Assembly (NCBI RefSeq): GCF_005049105.1
Contig: NZ_SUKA01000007.1
Coordinates: forward strand, 124,001 to 188,000
DNA: 64,000 nt
From: Sphingobacterium alkalisoli
Lineage (GTDB): Bacteria; Bacteroidota; Bacteroidia; Sphingobacteriales; Sphingobacteriaceae
Direction of reading: 5' to 3'
The notes under the pieces are model-generated. The model made no database searches. It was not told the DNA's origin and was given only the letters and a program-made list of their open reading frames with translations. The translations under genes were made by a program, and so were the position numbers. Each line of letters begins with the position of its first letter. Position 1 is the first letter of the stretch. This document shows, in pieces, positions 45,378-53,626 of the stretch.

Positions 45378-47018
45378 CTAGGACACGATCAGTTCGCCCA
45401 CGGCTGTACTGTAACCATAGGTAGTATTGAACTTACCGATGTACAATGTATCCATCGCATCGCCCAGGTGTGGTGCATCTTCGGGCTTTACGGCGGAGTT
45501 CTGCTCCGGTCGCTTATCCTTCTCGAATCCGTTCTTACCTACACGCACGCCGGTCTGTTGCATCGATGTCAATAACGAATCGCAGTTGACCTTATTGAAG
45601 CGCACCGACATAAATCGGGTATCACGTTCCGCTAAGATTGATTCCCACATACGGTACCGTATAGCATGCGTGGGCTGTTGCCCAATGTATATACGTGACA
45701 CGGTCCACTGGTTATCTTCGAAACGCTTCGTTACCATGTCCGCCAATGTTTCAAGCCGTGTCGCGTCCGTAACGTTAGCCGTATGATCATAGTAAAACAT
45801 CACGTGGTGCGTGTCGTGATGCTTATAATAGGTACAGAATTCGTCAATCAAGTCATCCAGTACCTTCCTATCTTCACGCTTAACATACATCGACTTTAAT
45901 ACACGGTAGAAGTTCCGTGTTTCCTGTCCACATACCAATGATTTGATCTTAGAATTATAGTCTAATGAGATATCGATGGGCGCACCCTTGATCAGATCCG
46001 CATCCATCCTGCAATCCTTCACCAAGCCATTGGGTAGCCATATGCCCTGGCTTTCGATGTATCCATAATCGAATTGATCGTATGTATGGTAGTCGCTATC
46101 TAGCAAATGATAGAATCCGTTTTCGGTGGTAATGGTACGTTCATTCAATACAGCTGCACGGAATACAGGCCATATCAATTCACGCCGCCACTGGCGGATC
46201 TGCTCTTCTCCCAGTATCTGTATATTGTCCAGACTGGATGCCTCGGAATAGTACACCAGTCCTTTTCGGAGATGGCCCAGTACTGCACCGTATTCACGGA
46301 TTTTACGATATAGATACTTTCTGCTTTCGGTCGTAGTTGCTTCCGAAAAACGTTGCTCCAATATATTAAGCTCATATTGCAAGCGCACGACCTTCGTAAC
46401 GATATCGCTATCCATTTGTTCCCGCTTATCCAGGATCCAACGCCCTTTTGGATCCGTAGGCATGTCGGTAAACATCGTGATCATGTGATGTTCGGGTATT
46501 TGCCCGAAGTATTCCAAGTTACCGCGATTGATCGGCGCAATATCATCCATATAGCGCTGGTGGTTTAGAAAACGTGCCTCATCCGCGATAATGGCATCAA
46601 CGTTCTTACCGTTCGCTAGTCCGGGACGATCCTGCGATATCAGGTGAAATACATGTCCATTGTACCAGGTAATAGAATGTTCATAATGCAGCACCGGATA
46701 AATAGCGGGTTTGATCTTAAACGCTGCAGGTGGTTTTTTACGAACAAAGAAATGCAGATCCTCAACATAACCAAGCCGCTCCCAGCTTTTTATCAAAGGC
46801 GGTAACGTACGATCCAGTAATTGCATATACGTTGTACCCACTACGCCCGTAGCACCACGAGGCATTACGTTCGCCGCGTGCGACGAACGGTAAGCAATGG
46901 GGCCTTGCGTTTTACCCGTTGCCCGTCCCCATACGCCATACTCTTCTTTGGCCGATACGTATATAGACCGCTGTTGTGGTTTGTTCCACCATAACTTAAC
47001 ATCCTTATACAGTACCAT
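45378..47018 (-). CDS. terL: Terminase large subunit
   Basis: A 546-aa DNA-packaging motor. Walker A is the variant GRATGKT (residues 31-37), followed by an adenine-binding-like region and a Walker B segment NVDAIIADEARFL near residue 145. The C-terminal nuclease half contains IDISLDYNSKI and FYYDHTANVTDATR with acidic residues expected for an RNase H-like fold. It overlaps the upstream (terS-like) gene by 14 bp and is third in the P6 unit. Confidence 0.88.
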   Translation of the reverse strand: MVLYKDVKLWWNKPQQRSIYVSAKEEYGVWGRATGKTQGPIAYRSSHAANVMPRGATGVVGTTYMQLLDRTLPPLIKSWERLGYVEDLHFFVRKKPPAAFKIKPAIYPVLHYEHSITWYNGHVFHLISQDRPGLANGKNVDAIIADEARFLNHQRYMDDIAPINRGNLEYFGQIPEHHMITMFTDMPTDPKGRWILDKREQMDSDIVTKVVRLQYELNILEQRFSEATTTESRKYLYRKIREYGAVLGHLRKGLVYYSEASSLDNIQILGEEQIRQWRRELIWPVFRAAVLNERTITTENGFYHLLDSDYHTYDQFDYGYIESQGIWLPNGLVKDCRMDADLIKGAPIDISLDYNSKIKSLVCGQETRNFYRVLKSMYVKREDRKVLDDLIDEFCTYYKHHDTHHVMFYYDHTANVTDATRLETLADMVTKRFEDNQWTVSRIYIGQQPTHAIRYRMWESILAERDTRFMSVRFNKVNCDSLLTSMQQTGVRVGKNGFEKDKRPEQNSAVKPEDAPHLGDAMDTLYIGKFNTTYGYSTAVGELIVS

Positions 47019-47682
47019 CGCTATCTTCCCCTTCTATTTCTTCCGCATCTTCAGCGATTTTTTCAATGACACCTTTTTTCAGTTCTTTCAATAGGTTGGC
47101 CACAACCATATCCGAATTTTCGACCATTGGAAATCCTAATTCTGACGGATCCGCAACAATAACTGGACGGATCGGGTGGAAATCTTCGGGATTAAAACCT
47201 TCAACATCCGGTTTATCCAATCCGCGTATCTTTGCTACCTCCTTGTAAAAGGCTGCGGCCGCACGGTGATCTCCATCAGCCTGCGCTTTGGCCATCGCAT
47301 CTTCCCCCCAATGGATCATCATACCGCGGGCAAATTCCTTATCCGGGCGGCTTTCGGTTGTTAACCAAAACTTTTCCGCCATTTGGATATCCATATAAGC
47401 TTGTGAAAGAGACACCCCAAATTGTGCTATTTGCCATTCTGCTAGTTCTTTTTTTCGATAAGGACGGTTATAGCTATGCTGATAGGTTTCACCCGTTAAA
47501 ACCGATATCCGTGGTTCGCTGACAATATATCCTTTGCGAAGTCTGTTATCCACTTCGGTAATGCGTTCCAGTACAAAGGCATCATCTTCCGATAGATCGT
47601 CTAATTTGTTTGACAGGAATGCTTTCAGAATACGATCCAGTACAGTCGATCCTTTCACATCTTTAGGCCGTAGATTAGACAT
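47005..47682 (-). CDS. Terminase small subunit candidate, 225 aa
   Basis: Encoded directly before terL with overlap, the usual place for TerS. It has a central segment with helix-turn-helix character (RPYRKKELAEWQIAQFGVSLSQAYMDIQMAEKFW), a helical oligomerisation-like part (about 110-150) and an acidic C-terminus (AEDAEEIEGEDSD) that could dock on TerL. Slightly long for TerS. Motif support is moderate. Confidence 0.65.
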   Translation of the reverse strand: MSNLRPKDVKGSTVLDRILKAFLSNKLDDLSEDDAFVLERITEVDNRLRKGYIVSEPRISVLTGETYQHSYNRPYRKKELAEWQIAQFGVSLSQAYMDIQMAEKFWLTTESRPDKEFARGMMIHWGEDAMAKAQADGDHRAAAAFYKEVAKIRGLDKPDVEGFNPEDFHPIRPVIVADPSELGFPMVENSDMVVANLLKELKKGVIEKIAEDAEEIEGEDSDGTV

Positions 47683-48265
47683 GGTTAGCCTCCTCTCTCA
47701 ACTTTTTAAGCAATGCTAGCTTATCATCCAATAACTTTTGGCTTTTGTCTCGGTTGCGCAGATCCGTGCGTTCTAATCGTTTTCGGACTTTCCAGATCTG
47801 TACGTATAGGCGTTGGATTTCCGGCGTAGTAAATTCCGTTTTTTTCGTTGCCGGCGGTAAAGTACCGTGCAATTCCAAGTGATCGATATCATCCAGTATG
47901 TTTTGCTTTTTCCGTTGTAGGCGCAGGATCTGAAAAGCATGCTCTTTGCGGGACGCATCCGATCGAGCCTGGCGCAATGCAAACATATTGGCATCGATTT
48001 GCCTATATACTTGCTGGCGGTCATGCCTTAGCTTTTTTAGTAAGAAATCGTTTTGCTTGCCCGGTGCCGGAAATTCCGGTATTTCCGAAAATTCCGACTT
48101 TTCCGGTAGTAGATCGTAAAGCTCATCAAATAGCTTTTTACGGTTATATTCGTTTTCCCCCTGGCGGAAGATGCTCTTTAGGAAATCATTACTTCCGATT
48201 TCATTATATAGGCGCACGCCATCATCATATGCCGGATCCTCCAGCCACTTTCTCACCCTCTCCAT
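47675..48265 (-). CDS. Phage coiled-coil protein, 196 aa
   Basis: First gene of the P6 unit, overlapping the terS-like gene by 8 bp. Long basic helices (RHDRQQVYRQIDANMFALRQARSDASRKEH; KSQKLLDDKLALLKKLREE) predict an elongated coiled coil. No enzyme motif. Possible packaging accessory. Start codon 5 nt after the P6 -7 box. Confidence 0.65.
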   Translation of the reverse strand: MERVRKWLEDPAYDDGVRLYNEIGSNDFLKSIFRQGENEYNRKKLFDELYDLLPEKSEFSEIPEFPAPGKQNDFLLKKLRHDRQQVYRQIDANMFALRQARSDASRKEHAFQILRLQRKKQNILDDIDHLELHGTLPPATKKTEFTTPEIQRLYVQIWKVRKRLERTDLRNRDKSQKLLDDKLALLKKLREEANHV

Positions 48266-48270
48266 AACCC

Positions 48271-48306
48271 CAAAAATCCGAAAGGGAAAGTATCAGGGAA
48301 AGGACA
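48271..48306 (-). promoter_or_regulatory. Phage late promoter P6
   Basis: TGTCCTTT (48299-48306), 20 nt, GATTTTTG (48271-48278), ATG after 5 nt. Drives the terminase unit. Confidence 0.82.
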
Positions 48307-48424
48307 TAAAAAACGTAAATCGGATTGAATCTATTGCCTAAATTTCCAGTGAATTTTTGTTGTAAAAATGGGGAAAGTGGAGTGTTTTTAAAGATTATCT
48401 TTGTATTATAAATATATACAAATT

Positions 48425-48676
48425 ATGATAGCAATAAGAAATTTTACAATTACTGGAATTGACGAAACAGTCAAACATTACGTAGCGGAAATAAAAAAGG
48501 AATCAGAAAAGCTACATGTAACTCTTAAAAATTCTGCAGGTGGGATGAAAGAAATTTTTGAGGTATTCAATGACAATAACGAAATCGTCGTTAAAACCTA
48601 CACAGTTTCAATAATATTAAAACCTGAAACGGAATTATATAAAAAGTTACAGCAGTTGGGGGTAGAATATCTTTAA
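48425..48676 (+). CDS. Plus-strand cargo gene in the late region, 83 aa
   Basis: A small gene on the strand opposite to all neighbours. A host-type TATCTTTG box lies upstream (about 48395-48402) and a strong bidirectional terminator follows. I start at ATG 48425-48427 (MIAIRNFTITGIDETV). The protein is Lys/Glu-rich alpha/beta with no known motif. Its independent control fits a moron gene expressed from the prophage. Confidence 0.65.
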   Translation: MIAIRNFTITGIDETVKHYVAEIKKESEKLHVTLKNSAGGMKEIFEVFNDNNEIVVKTYTVSIILKPETELYKKLQQLGVEYL

Positions 48677-48693
48677 ATATCACCGTCGAAAGT

Positions 48694-48723
48694 AAAAACG
48701 CCAGCTACACAGCTGGCGTTTTT
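48694..48723. terminator. Bidirectional terminator
   Basis: Perfect 13-bp stem (48694-48706 with 48711-48723), 4-nt loop, A5 and T5 flanks. It ends the plus-strand cargo gene and the minus-strand capsid unit. Confidence 0.88.
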
Positions 48724-48914
48724 GCTTTACTCACTTTACGCTTTACTTTTTTGAGGTACATGGTACCTCTTGCAAATATCTGATCTGCTTGCGCCAGTGT
48801 AATCTTTCGAAAATCAACATCACCGATTTTGGAATGCAATATCGGCGATGTCGTGTTAATGACTTCGTAGTGTCCAGCAATAGCCGGACTGACTATCCAA
48901 CCCAGCTTTGCCAT
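48705..48914 (-). CDS. Small phage protein, 69 aa
   Basis: Last gene of the capsid unit (P7), 3 bp after the 187-aa gene. A short basic protein (VKRKVSKAKTPAV tail) with an N-terminal MAKLGWIVSPAIAGHYEVI stretch. Size and position suggest a virion accessory protein. Its stop codon lies in the terminator stem. Confidence 0.65.
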   Translation of the reverse strand: MAKLGWIVSPAIAGHYEVINTTSPILHSKIGDVDFRKITLAQADQIFARGTMYLKKVKRKVSKAKTPAV

Positions 48915-48917
48915 ATA

Positions 48918-49481
48918 CTATCCTCCACCAGCTGCAGGCGCTGGCAATTCACCTTCGTAAACAAAATACGGAGCTAATCCATACGCGCCAGCGGTAAACT
49001 TAATACCGACCTCACCAGTAGGACCGGTTCCCAATCCACCTTCAATGTTACGGATATACGCAGCAATCTCTTTTGCGCCTATTTGGAAGAAACCAGTGGA
49101 TTGACCAATCCGACGAACCAAGAAAATACCACGGTAATTTTTGATAGCACGTGCGGTACCTAGATTCTGCGCATTGATATTTGGCAAAAAGAATTCAGCA
49201 CCCGTATTAAAAATACCTGAAAGTATTTCACCTTCCATCGCAACTGTAGATCCCGACTTTTCGAATAGTGGCTGGATCTCAATAGGCGACTTATCTGCCT
49301 TCAGAACGTGGTTACCTGTAATGGTGACGATACCAGCTGCAGTTGTGGCTGCTGGATCCGGTTCTTTTATATCTTCAAACCATGAGTATGGGATGAAGTA
49401 GGCCAATTCAGCGATACCGGACGTGTTGTCATCGCCATCGGTAAATCCAGCCTTTAAATCTGTAATAGTATCGTAATTCAT
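48918..49481 (-). CDS. Phage virion protein, 187 aa (possible tail tube or decoration protein)
   Basis: A Gly/Ala-rich beta-type protein (GIVTITGNHVLKADKSPIEIQPLF; FFQIGAKEIAAYI) ending in a Gly-rich tail. Placed after capsid and coiled-coil genes in the P7 unit. Composition fits a major tail tube or head decoration protein, but no family motif decides between them. Confidence 0.6.
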   Translation of the reverse strand: MNYDTITDLKAGFTDGDDNTSGIAELAYFIPYSWFEDIKEPDPAATTAAGIVTITGNHVLKADKSPIEIQPLFEKSGSTVAMEGEILSGIFNTGAEFFLPNINAQNLGTARAIKNYRGIFLVRRIGQSTGFFQIGAKEIAAYIRNIEGGLGTGPTGEVGIKFTAGAYGLAPYFVYEGELPAPAAGGG

Positions 49482-49506
49482 TTCAATACATTATTAACGT
49501 AAACAA

Positions 49507-49971
49507 TTAATCGATCAAGGTCAACGCCCCGGATTCGATTCTAACTAATTTCTCCAAAAGATCTTTCTTATCTTTCAGTTCGGATCGCGAAAATCCATTC
49601 ACACCAAAATTAACTCGGTATTTTTTACCGTCAACTTTTACCGTGAAATCCTCAACTGTTGGCTGCGAATTAACTTTGTCAATTGCATCCTTAGCGACCT
49701 TCTCCGCATCTTCCGCGCGCTTCGTCAATGTCGCGATATCAGCATCCTTTTGCTTTATCGATTCATTGAGCGCATCGTGTGCGGCTTTTAGCTTTTCGTT
49801 AACAGCTGCACCATCACCAAGATCCTTTTCCGCTTTGGTCAACTTACCTAAAGTCGTTTGTTGCTCCGCCATTAACTTTTTATACCCCGTTCCGTCCGCG
49901 TCGTATTGCTCTTTTAATTTGTCGTATGCCTCCTGTGCCTCCGCCAAATCCTTAAATTTTATTTTTCCCAT
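49507..49971 (-). CDS. Coiled-coil phage protein, 154 aa
   Basis: Residues about 8-105 form a Lys/Glu/Ala-rich coiled coil; the C-terminus is a small globular part (VKVDGKKYRVNFGVNGFSRSELKDKKDLLEKLVRIESGALTLID). Next to the capsid gene, this looks like a scaffolding- or head-accessory protein. Unknown function. Confidence 0.65.
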   Translation of the reverse strand: MGKIKFKDLAEAQEAYDKLKEQYDADGTGYKKLMAEQQTTLGKLTKAEKDLGDGAAVNEKLKAAHDALNESIKQKDADIATLTKRAEDAEKVAKDAIDKVNSQPTVEDFTVKVDGKKYRVNFGVNGFSRSELKDKKDLLEKLVRIESGALTLID

Positions 49972-50033
49972 TGTAGTCTATTTTTCAATGAATAAATGCA
50001 GGTAGCCAGCACATGCCAGCTACCAAATCAAAC

Positions 50034-51248
50034 CTAGTTACGATCGTTGATCGATAACACATCAAAGTCCTGAATACCAAAACCAAGAACACCCGTCATG
50101 GAGTAATCCAAATGAAACATTTGCGGAATGGTTCTAATTACACGATAATCAGATTCTAGGTCTGTAGCTGCTAACAAATTATGATCAGGAGATACTGTTA
50201 CCATATCCGACTTAGTTATCCAGCTACATGGCAATAACTTACATTTTTTATTCGTCAATGGAAGATATGTCAAGGTCCCGTCTTTTTCCGTGTACTTAGA
50301 AATGTCCTGAAATGAAGCCAGAAGTAATTCCAGCACATTATACGATATCCGCATTGTACCGCCCTTTATCTTCACCCATTCAGGAGCTTCATACCATACT
50401 GAGAGCAATTGCTCATACGCATCGGCTTTAGTAATTACTCCAGTAGATGCTACATTAGGAATTAGACCATTCGTACGTGCTTTACGTAATTTAGTTCCTA
50501 ACCCTTCCGTTATCGCTTTCACCTGGCCGCTAATAAACTTATCAGGTGCGGAAATCGGTGTCTCCCCCGCAATAGTCAACGTCTTGACCTCATAATATTT
50601 AAGAACATCTCCTACAGTATATTTAACAAATGCACCTACGGCATAAGCTGTAGCGGGATTAAATGCTTCAAAACCATCTACACCTACACCATGCCAGGGC
50701 ACGACGTCATTTATATTTCCAGCTAATGTTTCCGCTACTGCATCGAACACATGCGATGGAAAATTCATATTATTTGCATTCTCACCAGCACCACGCAGAT
50801 CTTCTAGATAGGTACCCCGATAATTATCGGGCATAACTTGAAAATCTCGTTGCCACTTATCAACTGTCAACTTTTGATCACTATAGACGATATCACCAGA
50901 TGGAGGACTAAAAATACCTGTAAACGGTCTAGGTTCGCCGTTCACTGCTAACTTTGTCAGATTCGTAGCACTTTTCACATTATAATAAGTGTTCAGATCC
51001 TTAAAAAAATCCAACGAATTTTCAAATTTCCGATATATCTTTTTCTGAAACTTACCAGCATACGCCGATAGAGCTGATACATCAGGAGAAATATTACTAA
51101 ACAATAATACACCCTGCACTTTTGGGATAAATGCACTCACGATCGACAATGCACCAATCCCACACGCTACAGCCGGACTACCCGTGGCCGTACTAATCAC
51201 CCCCATTAAAAAAATTAAGGCACACAAGCCAAAAAATAAATTTTTCAT
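50034..51248 (-). CDS. Major capsid protein (HK97-fold, inferred)
   Basis: A 404-aa protein encoded 59 bp after the ClpP-like prohead protease/scaffold, the usual capsid position. The body has HK97-like features: an N-arm, YLEDLRGAGENANN, and a C-terminal strand rich in SYRVIRTIPQMFHLDY-type residues (here SDYRVIRTIPQMF). Unusually, the first 50 residues are strongly hydrophobic (FFGLCALIFLMGVISTATG and a second Ala/Val/Ile-rich stretch), like a membrane segment, perhaps removed with the prohead delta region. Confidence 0.75.
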   Translation of the reverse strand: MKNLFFGLCALIFLMGVISTATGSPAVACGIGALSIVSAFIPKVQGVLLFSNISPDVSALSAYAGKFQKKIYRKFENSLDFFKDLNTYYNVKSATNLTKLAVNGEPRPFTGIFSPPSGDIVYSDQKLTVDKWQRDFQVMPDNYRGTYLEDLRGAGENANNMNFPSHVFDAVAETLAGNINDVVPWHGVGVDGFEAFNPATAYAVGAFVKYTVGDVLKYYEVKTLTIAGETPISAPDKFISGQVKAITEGLGTKLRKARTNGLIPNVASTGVITKADAYEQLLSVWYEAPEWVKIKGGTMRISYNVLELLLASFQDISKYTEKDGTLTYLPLTNKKCKLLPCSWITKSDMVTVSPDHNLLAATDLESDYRVIRTIPQMFHLDYSMTGVLGFGIQDFDVLSINDRN

Positions 51249-51307
51249 TCCTTTATACTAATTATTATCCCACTAATTCAATTTCACTGCACCCCAATAA
51301 TTACCGG

Positions 51308-52435
51308 CTATTCGTCCGCTAAAATGCGTCTCGCCCAGTCATCCACCGATGTACGGAATTCATCTTTCTTTTCCTTCCCACCTTCCGGGATGTTATCATC
51401 GCCTTTAGCCTCCGGTGTTCCAGATTCAGACGCTGGTTTGCCCTTAAGCGCCGCCACTTCCGCTTCCAATGCCGTAATGCGTGCATCCTTCGTTGCAATA
51501 GAAGCTTCCAGCGTTGATTTAGCCGTTTCCAGCGCCGTTTTATCAGCCGCTAACGTTACGTTTTCATTGCGCACGGTTTCCAGTTCCGAATCCAAGACAA
51601 CAGTAACACCTTCCACCTTTGCTTCCTTAATCTGCGCATTGATATCCTCCAGCTGCGCAGCCGTAATGGATGCCACTGCTACTTTAGCCAGCGCGCCCAA
51701 CTTTGAAAATTTATCCCCAAACATATTGTCATTATTAATTTGCTTTCCGAAAGCCGATTTTAATCGACTTGTTAATTTTGCCAGCATTCCCTCGCTAGGC
51801 TCTTCCATTTGCGCATCGTACCAAGCGGCGATCTGTCCGTGCGACATATCCTGCACATTATCCGGCATATCCTCCGCCTCGTAATCCTCCACGAAATCCA
51901 CCAAGCCCTCCGCGACCGCTTCCGCTGGCGTAAAATAATGATCTTTATGATCCATGTAATCCGCTTTCACGGCATCCATTTCCTTACCCGTACGTACCGC
52001 GATCAGTCCACCCAGCACATCATCATATTTATCCAGCACATCCGCCTCATCGCGGAGCGCCTGCGCATTACCGTACATCCAAGTCGACACCGAATGAAGC
52101 ATAAGTAATGATCCCTTAGCCATATGCACACGGCCTTTCTTAGCAGAAATCGCTATCATGGCACCCATTGAATAAGCAATGCCATCTACGTACGTATGAA
52201 CCTCTGTTTTTGATGCTTTAATGGCGTTGCAGATCGGCAACCCCTCGTGAACATTTCCGCCTGGCGAATTGATGTGGATATTGATACGATCACAGGTTTT
52301 TTCCAAATTCGAAAAAACACGAACAAAATCATTTGCAGTGTTTTCATCCCAGTAACTACCGATCACCCCGTAAATCTTAATCTCCCCCACATTCGGCGAA
52401 CTCGAATTCAACACCGCAAAAAAATTCTGTCTCAT
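51308..52435 (-). CDS. ClpP-like prohead maturation protease with C-terminal scaffold
   Basis: The N-terminal 200 residues are a ClpP-fold S14 protease: INSPGGNVHEG, nucleophile Ser in GIAYSMGAMI, His in LLMLHSVSTW. The C-terminal part (about 250-375) is a long coiled coil with an acidic tail, as in protease-scaffold fusions that shape the prohead and then trim capsid N-termini. First gene of the P7 unit; here the leader is longer (about 34 nt after the -7 box). Confidence 0.88.
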   Translation of the reverse strand: MRQNFFAVLNSSSPNVGEIKIYGVIGSYWDENTANDFVRVFSNLEKTCDRINIHINSPGGNVHEGLPICNAIKASKTEVHTYVDGIAYSMGAMIAISAKKGRVHMAKGSLLMLHSVSTWMYGNAQALRDEADVLDKYDDVLGGLIAVRTGKEMDAVKADYMDHKDHYFTPAEAVAEGLVDFVEDYEAEDMPDNVQDMSHGQIAAWYDAQMEEPSEGMLAKLTSRLKSAFGKQINNDNMFGDKFSKLGALAKVAVASITAAQLEDINAQIKEAKVEGVTVVLDSELETVRNENVTLAADKTALETAKSTLEASIATKDARITALEAEVAALKGKPASESGTPEAKGDDNIPEGGKEKKDEFRTSVDDWARRILADE

Positions 52436-52469
52436 ATCCCTCTCACTAAATCCGTCTACTTTGAAAGCT

Positions 52470-52505
52470 CAAATATCCCAATAGCGCCACACGCCCCAAA
52501 GGACA
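52470..52505 (-). promoter_or_regulatory. Phage late promoter P7
   Basis: TGTCCTTT (52498-52505), 20 nt, GATATTTG (52470-52477). The ATG is 34 nt downstream, the only member with a real leader. Drives protease, capsid and head genes. Confidence 0.78.
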
Positions 52506-52515
52506 CAAAGCGCAC

Positions 52516-52956
52516 CTACGATAAAGCCGCGTTTAACTGCGCTACCGTAAACGAAAATTGATTGTGATTGAGATCCGTAGGTTTCGATCCCGTATCAGCC
52601 GATCGGGATAAGGTGACAGGTTCCAGCGGCGAACCGATCACCTGCGCATAGCGATTCATATCCGTGACACGCATTACCGACACCGGGCCGATATACTTAT
52701 CCAGGATATTTTCTATTTTTTTATTTTGGTGATGGATCTTAAAACTACCGGCGTAGCTGTACGACGTTCCATTATCACCATGCTGCACATCCGACTTCAT
52801 TAATCCCGAATCGGGATACAATTCAATTTCGCGCCAGGCTTTCCCCGGATGAAAGACAACCGGATTAAAACTTTTAAAGTCTGTGACGTGCGCAATTTGG
52901 AGCGTAGCAATACCACCAACATTATCACCTTCGTACATTTCGAATAACTTTCCCAT
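52516..52956 (-). CDS. Phage virion protein, 146 aa
   Basis: A single-gene late unit (P8), the first late gene after the early region. The product is beta-rich with MYEGDNVGGIATLQIAHVTDF and a C-terminal half (GPVSVMRVTDMNRYAQVIGSPLEPVTLSRS) that resembles tail-tube or minor virion proteins of Bacteroidota phages. Family assignment is not firm. Confidence 0.6.
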   Translation of the reverse strand: MGKLFEMYEGDNVGGIATLQIAHVTDFKSFNPVVFHPGKAWREIELYPDSGLMKSDVQHGDNGTSYSYAGSFKIHHQNKKIENILDKYIGPVSVMRVTDMNRYAQVIGSPLEPVTLSRSADTGSKPTDLNHNQFSFTVAQLNAALS

Positions 52957-52960
52957 GAAA

Positions 52961-52996
52961 CAAAATGACGAACGAAAAAAGAGTGGGGAAAGGACA
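52961..52996 (-). promoter_or_regulatory. Phage late promoter P8
   Basis: TGTCCTTT (52989-52996), 20 nt, TCATTTTG (52961-52968), ATG after 4 nt. The -7 box is the weakest of the set. Confidence 0.78.
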
Positions 52997-53043
52997 AATT
53001 TTTAAAAGTTGTAGTGAGTGACAGCCAAAACACACAAAAACCA

Positions 53044-53059
53044 TTGGACATATTGGACA
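53044..53059. repeat. TGTCCA iteron cluster A (two copies, minus orientation)
   Basis: TTGGACA at 53044-53050 and 53053-53059, 9-bp period. Faces cluster B in inverted orientation across about 70 AT-rich bases. Confidence 0.65.
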
Positions 53060-53127
53060 CGGCTGTCTCTCGAAAATATTAAAACACTAAATATGAGATG
53101 TTTATATTTTTAGGATATTGAATTTTG

Positions 53128-53187
53128 TGTCCAAGTTGTGTCCAAGACTACCGAAAGACACTGGTTTTTGTGTCCAGTCATGTCCAA
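53128..53187. repeat. TGTCCA iteron cluster B (four copies, plus orientation)
   Basis: TGTCCA starts at 53128, 53139, 53171 and 53181 (steps 11, 32, 10), so the copies keep roughly the same helical face. Confidence 0.7.
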
Positions 53188-53208
53188 ATTTTATTTCAAT
53201 TAGTCCTT

Positions 53209-53451
53209 TTAGTGTTCAAAAACATACATACGAGTATGAGAATCGTAAATTTGTTCAAAATTCATAGAGCGTTTTTCTTTAAGGAATATTTCAATAGATT
53301 CGTAATTTACTGCTACCGGTTCAAATTCTTTCACATATGAATCAATGATCGATCTTAACGCCGACTCAATATTATCAAAATCGCCAATAAAATCATGCAT
53401 TCCACCTTCGGGATAATATATAGATCCTTTAAAAGCGAAAAACCGTTTCAT
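53209..53451 (-). CDS. Small phage protein, 80 aa
   Basis: A compact acidic protein (FFAFKGSIYYPEGGMHDFIGDFDNIESALRSIID) with no signal peptide. It overlaps the preceding gene (53429-53617) by 23 bp. Resembles small conserved phage proteins of unknown function, often encoded among early genes. Last gene before the late region. Confidence 0.65.
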   Translation of the reverse strand: MKRFFAFKGSIYYPEGGMHDFIGDFDNIESALRSIIDSYVKEFEPVAVNYESIEIFLKEKRSMNFEQIYDSHTRMYVFEH

Positions 53452-53617
53452 TTAAATCATTTTTAACACGCTGCCTAAGTGATTTTTTACCACTACGATT
53501 AGCATTTTTAGTGATTAACTTGTCATATTTAGATACACCCTTGCTAGCACCAGGAACGTGATCCGTTTTTACTGCCTTAAGCTTAGGAGAACCGATTTTT
53601 ATGGTATATGGTTTCAT
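53429..53617 (-). CDS. Small basic phage protein, 62 aa (paralog of 62890-63072)
   Basis: A Lys/Arg-rich protein. Its central stretch (VPGASKGVSKYDKLITKNANRSGKKSLRQ in substance) matches the 60-aa protein at 62890-63072 at most positions, including KNANR and GKK-LRQ. The basic nature suggests nucleic acid binding. Function unknown. Confidence 0.65.
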   Translation of the reverse strand: MKPYTIKIGSPKLKAVKTDHVPGASKGVSKYDKLITKNANRSGKKSLRQRVKNDLNETVFRF

Positions 53618-53626
53618 CTTATTTTT

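Noticed and set aside
47848..48267. 139-aa plus-strand frame
   Set aside because: Antisense to the first gene of the terminase unit and crosses its start; shadow frame.
51324..51884. 186-aa plus-strand frame
   Set aside because: Antisense to the prohead protease/scaffold, Ser/Ala-rich mirror composition, no promoter.
52800..53060. 86-aa minus-strand frame across P8
   Set aside because: Out of frame with the 146-aa virion protein and would span promoter P8 and iteron cluster A.
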